This document shows positions 5,350 through 6,465 of a DNA stretch of 6,465 nt, piece after piece; the stretch's first letter is position 1, and every line of letters begins with the position of its first letter. This DNA comes from Treponema sp. UBA4326 (GTDB lineage: Bacteria > Spirochaetota > Spirochaetia > Treponematales > Treponemataceae). The stretch covers positions 1 to 6,465 of the forward strand of contig DGTW01000278.1 in assembly GCA_002393835.1 (NCBI GenBank). Direction: 5' to 3'. The position numbers and the translations under genes are program-made. Under the pieces are notes generated by a model. The model saw only the letters and a list, made by a program, of their open reading frames with translations, did no database searches and was not told the origin of the DNA.

Positions 5350-6204
5350 ATGACAAAATCAGAAAAACCAATGACGCTGGAAGAAAAGTGGAATTCGCTC
5401 ACATTGGCGAACAACTTTATCTTTTGCAAAGTGATGGAATCAAACCCGGATCTTTGTAAGCATCTTCTGGAAATCCTGCTTCATATCAAGATTGATCATC
5501 TGGAACCACCGCAGATGGAACGGACTATGCAGGAGGGGCTTGACTCAAAAACTGTCAGATTCGATGTCTATACGAAGGATTCCAACCGAATTTTCGATCT
5601 TGAGATGCAGACCGTAAAGAAAGAGAACCTTCCCAAACGGTCAAGATATTATCAGAGCATAATTGACATGGATAACCTTAACGCCGGAATCGACTACGAC
5701 GAGTTGAAGGATACATACATCATCTTCATTTGTCTGTCTGATATTTTCAATAAAGGTCTTCCTGTTTATTCTTTCGAGAATATCTGCGCAGAGGACAAAG
5801 AGACGAAATTGGAAGACAGAACTTACAAGGTCTTTTTTAACGCTTCTAAGTGTGATAAACTTGAATCCGAGGATGAGAAACTTTTCTTCAAGTATTTGCG
5901 TGGTGAAAGGGCAGACAATGACTTCACCCGCAAACTGAATGAAAAAGTCGCTCTAATAAAAAAGAACTCATTCTGGAGAAATCAATATATGACATGGGAA
6001 CAGACGATTAAGGAAGAGCGAAAAGAGGCATACAAGGAAGCATACAAAGAGGCCTATCAAGAGGCCTATCAAGAGGCTAAAGAGGAAAACGTCATTGCGA
6101 ATGCCAAAAGTTTCTTTAAAAACGGTGTCTCTGTCGAAATAATTGCGAAATCTCTTGGAATGAGCATCGAGCAAATCCGTGAGATTACAGCGGGCGTTTG
6201 TTAG
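5350..6204 (+). CDS. Rpn-family recombination-promoting nuclease (PD-(D/E)XK; RpnL-like toxin)
   Basis: This 284-residue protein belongs to the Rpn/'putative transposase' family (TIGR01784, first named from Treponema denticola; PDDEXK_2 type). The N-terminal domain carries a degenerate PD-(D/E)XK nuclease core: Glu41 in LLEILL, Asp72 in VRFDVY and Glu85-x-Gln87 in FDLEMQ. The family block KRSRYYQSIID and GIDYDELKDTYIIFI follows. Residues 225-243 are a four-residue (K/Q)EAY repeat forming a continuous charged helix, and the last ~35 residues look like a small helical bundle (GVSVEIIAKSLGMSIEQI). Known Rpn proteins are endonucleases; full-length forms act in phage defence and are inhibited by their separately translated C-terminal part. 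Despite the 'transposase' label, no terminal inverted repeats or IS structure are seen. It has its own leader, separate from the tetR operon. Confidence 0.88.
   Translation: MTKSEKPMTLEEKWNSLTLANNFIFCKVMESNPDLCKHLLEILLHIKIDHLEPPQMERTMQEGLDSKTVRFDVYTKDSNRIFDLEMQTVKKENLPKRSRYYQSIIDMDNLNAGIDYDELKDTYIIFICLSDIFNKGLPVYSFENICAEDKETKLEDRTYKVFFNASKCDKLESEDEKLFFKYLRGERADNDFTRKLNEKVALIKKNSFWRNQYMTWEQTIKEERKEAYKEAYKEAYQEAYQEAKEENVIANAKSFFKNGVSVEIIAKSLGMSIEQIREITAGVC
5975..5979 (+). promoter_or_regulatory. internal Shine-Dalgarno site for the short Rpn protein
   Basis: GGAGA lies 9 bases before the in-frame ATG at 5989 inside the rpn gene. It resembles the AGGAGA used for the full-length start. It falls at the junction between the nuclease domain and the repeat helix, where an internal start would be expected for an RpnS-type product. 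Confidence 0.6.
5989..6204 (+). CDS. candidate RpnS: internally started C-terminal protein (putative antitoxin)
   Basis: Translation from Met214 of the Rpn frame would give a 71-residue protein containing only the EAY-repeat helix and the C-terminal helical domain. The start has a good ribosome-binding site (GGAGA, 9-nt spacing). This matches the published gene-within-gene design in which small Rpn C-terminal proteins are made separately, dimerise through a helix with variable four-residue repeats and block the toxic full-length nuclease. A weak -10-like TCTAAT occurs at 5952-5957 without a good -35 box, so the product may come from the same mRNA. It is inferred from sequence only. The alternative is that Met214 is an ordinary internal residue with a chance purine tract upstream. 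Confidence 0.55.
   Translation: MTWEQTIKEERKEAYKEAYKEAYQEAYQEAKEENVIANAKSFFKNGVSVEIIAKSLGMSIEQIREITAGVC
6022..6078 (+). repeat. 12-bp in-frame tandem repeat encoding (K/Q)EAY
   Basis: There are four complete 12-base units (6022-6033, 6034-6045, 6046-6057, 6058-6069) and a partial fifth (6070-6078). They encode KEAY, KEAY, KEAY, QEAY and QEA. The last copies are the most alike: 6048-6059 and 6060-6071 are identical, which suggests recent duplication by slippage or recombination. Because the unit is 12 bases, changes in copy number keep the frame and change only the length of the helix. Confidence 0.9.
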
Positions 6205-6362
6205 CCCTCAAGATTTCCCCACCCCCTGCCGAAAATCTATAAAACAGTTCTCATTCGTTTTGGTTACCAAAAAATAACCTTAATTCATGGCGGAAAAATG
6301 ACGGAATAGTACTGAAATTTCGGTATTACAACAAAAGTTGACAGAAATAGTTACACTTTTGG

Positions 6363-6384
6363 CGGAAAATTTCAAAAATTTCCG
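6363..6384. promoter_or_regulatory. inverted repeat abutting the outward promoter
   Basis: CGGAAAATTT (6363-6372) and AAATTTCCG (6376-6384) are complementary over 9 bp with a single extra A. The right arm ends at the base before the -35 box at 6385. The position suggests either a regulator site or an A/T-tract UP-like element. Confidence 0.4.
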
Positions 6385-6413
6385 TTGACCACATGGAAAA
6401 CGAGTGGTAATCT
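6385..6413 (+). promoter_or_regulatory. promoter for a gene beyond the right edge
   Basis: TTGACC (6385-6390), a 17-bp spacer and TAATCT (6408-6413), with TGG before the -10 box (extended -10), predict transcription from about 6420 towards the right edge. No start codon with an open frame follows within the window, so the gene must begin beyond 6465 and have a leader of at least ~45 nt. That leader starts with a possible hairpin, AAACC (6435-6439) with GGTTT (6443-6447), extended by GGAA (6425-6428) with TTCC (6452-6455). Confidence 0.6.
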
Positions 6414-6465
6414 GTTTGCAAAAGGGAATTAAAAAAACCGTTGGTTTAAATTTCCTATTAAAAAA

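Larger units (their letters stand above)
6205..6465. other. non-coding region downstream of rpn
   Basis: No plausible coding frame is seen in these 261 bases. They are AT-rich, carry several CGGAA or reverse-complement TTCCG elements (6291, 6302, 6363, 6380) and contain an outward promoter near the right edge. Short stems (GGTTA/TAACC at 6262-6279; GGGC/GCCC over the rpn stop) are too weak to call a terminator. Confidence 0.6.

Noticed and set aside
5350..6204. Rpn gene as a transposon/insertion sequence
   Set aside because: The family name includes 'putative transposase', but no terminal inverted repeats, target duplications of standard form or DDE transposase motifs are present.
6211..6238. 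AGATTT/AAATCT pair after rpn as a terminator
   Set aside because: Six mostly A-U pairs closing a 16-base loop, with no T tract.
6338..6357. TTGACA at 6338 as a second promoter
   Set aside because: The nearest -10-like hexamer (TACACT at 6352) is only 8 bp away, and nothing like a -10 box lies 16-18 bp downstream.

Overview
The window looks like a piece of a host-associated Treponema (Spirochaetota) chromosome. The clues are an Rpn/'T_den_put_tspse' PD-(D/E)XK nuclease of the type that is abundant in treponemes, a Gram-negative-style secretome (a Sec-exported esterase and an outer-membrane beta-barrel), and a moderate G+C content. The genus is an inference; no rRNA or other marker gene is present.

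All genes lie on the + strand. (1) 74-1072: an exported alpha/beta-hydrolase (carbohydrate-esterase-like). (2) 1106-1855: an RluA-family pseudouridine synthase, whose stop overlaps the next start (TAATG). (3) 1855-3282: a 475-residue exported protein whose C-terminal ~307 residues read as an omptin-family outer-membrane protease with the catalytic Asp-Asp and Asp-His pairs in place. It is preceded by an extra ~130-residue periplasmic domain encoded by much more AT-rich DNA. (4) 3376-4632: a THUMP-containing RlmL-like rRNA methyltransferase, again joined by TAATG to (5) 4632-5225, a TetR/AcrR-family regulator. (6) 5350-6204: an Rpn-family nuclease with a 12-bp/4-residue tandem repeat near its C-terminus. 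An in-frame internal start with its own Shine-Dalgarno sequence at 5989 would make a separate 71-residue C-terminal protein, matching the RpnL/RpnS gene-within-gene toxin-antitoxin anti-phage arrangement. (7) 6205-6465: non-coding, with a good outward-facing promoter for a gene beyond the window.

Expression signals are unusual. Three genes (74, 1106, 3376) have sigma70-type promoters whose -10 box ends only 6-8 nt before the ATG, with no Shine-Dalgarno sequence, so their mRNAs should be leaderless or nearly so. Two more genes start by TAATG overlap. Only the rpn gene has a classical ribosome-binding site, and it has two: one for the full-length protein and one for the internal protein. The methyltransferase promoter is covered by nested inverted repeats that could be the operator of the co-transcribed TetR regulator.

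The two most noteworthy items are the two-domain omptin and the probable RpnL/RpnS locus.
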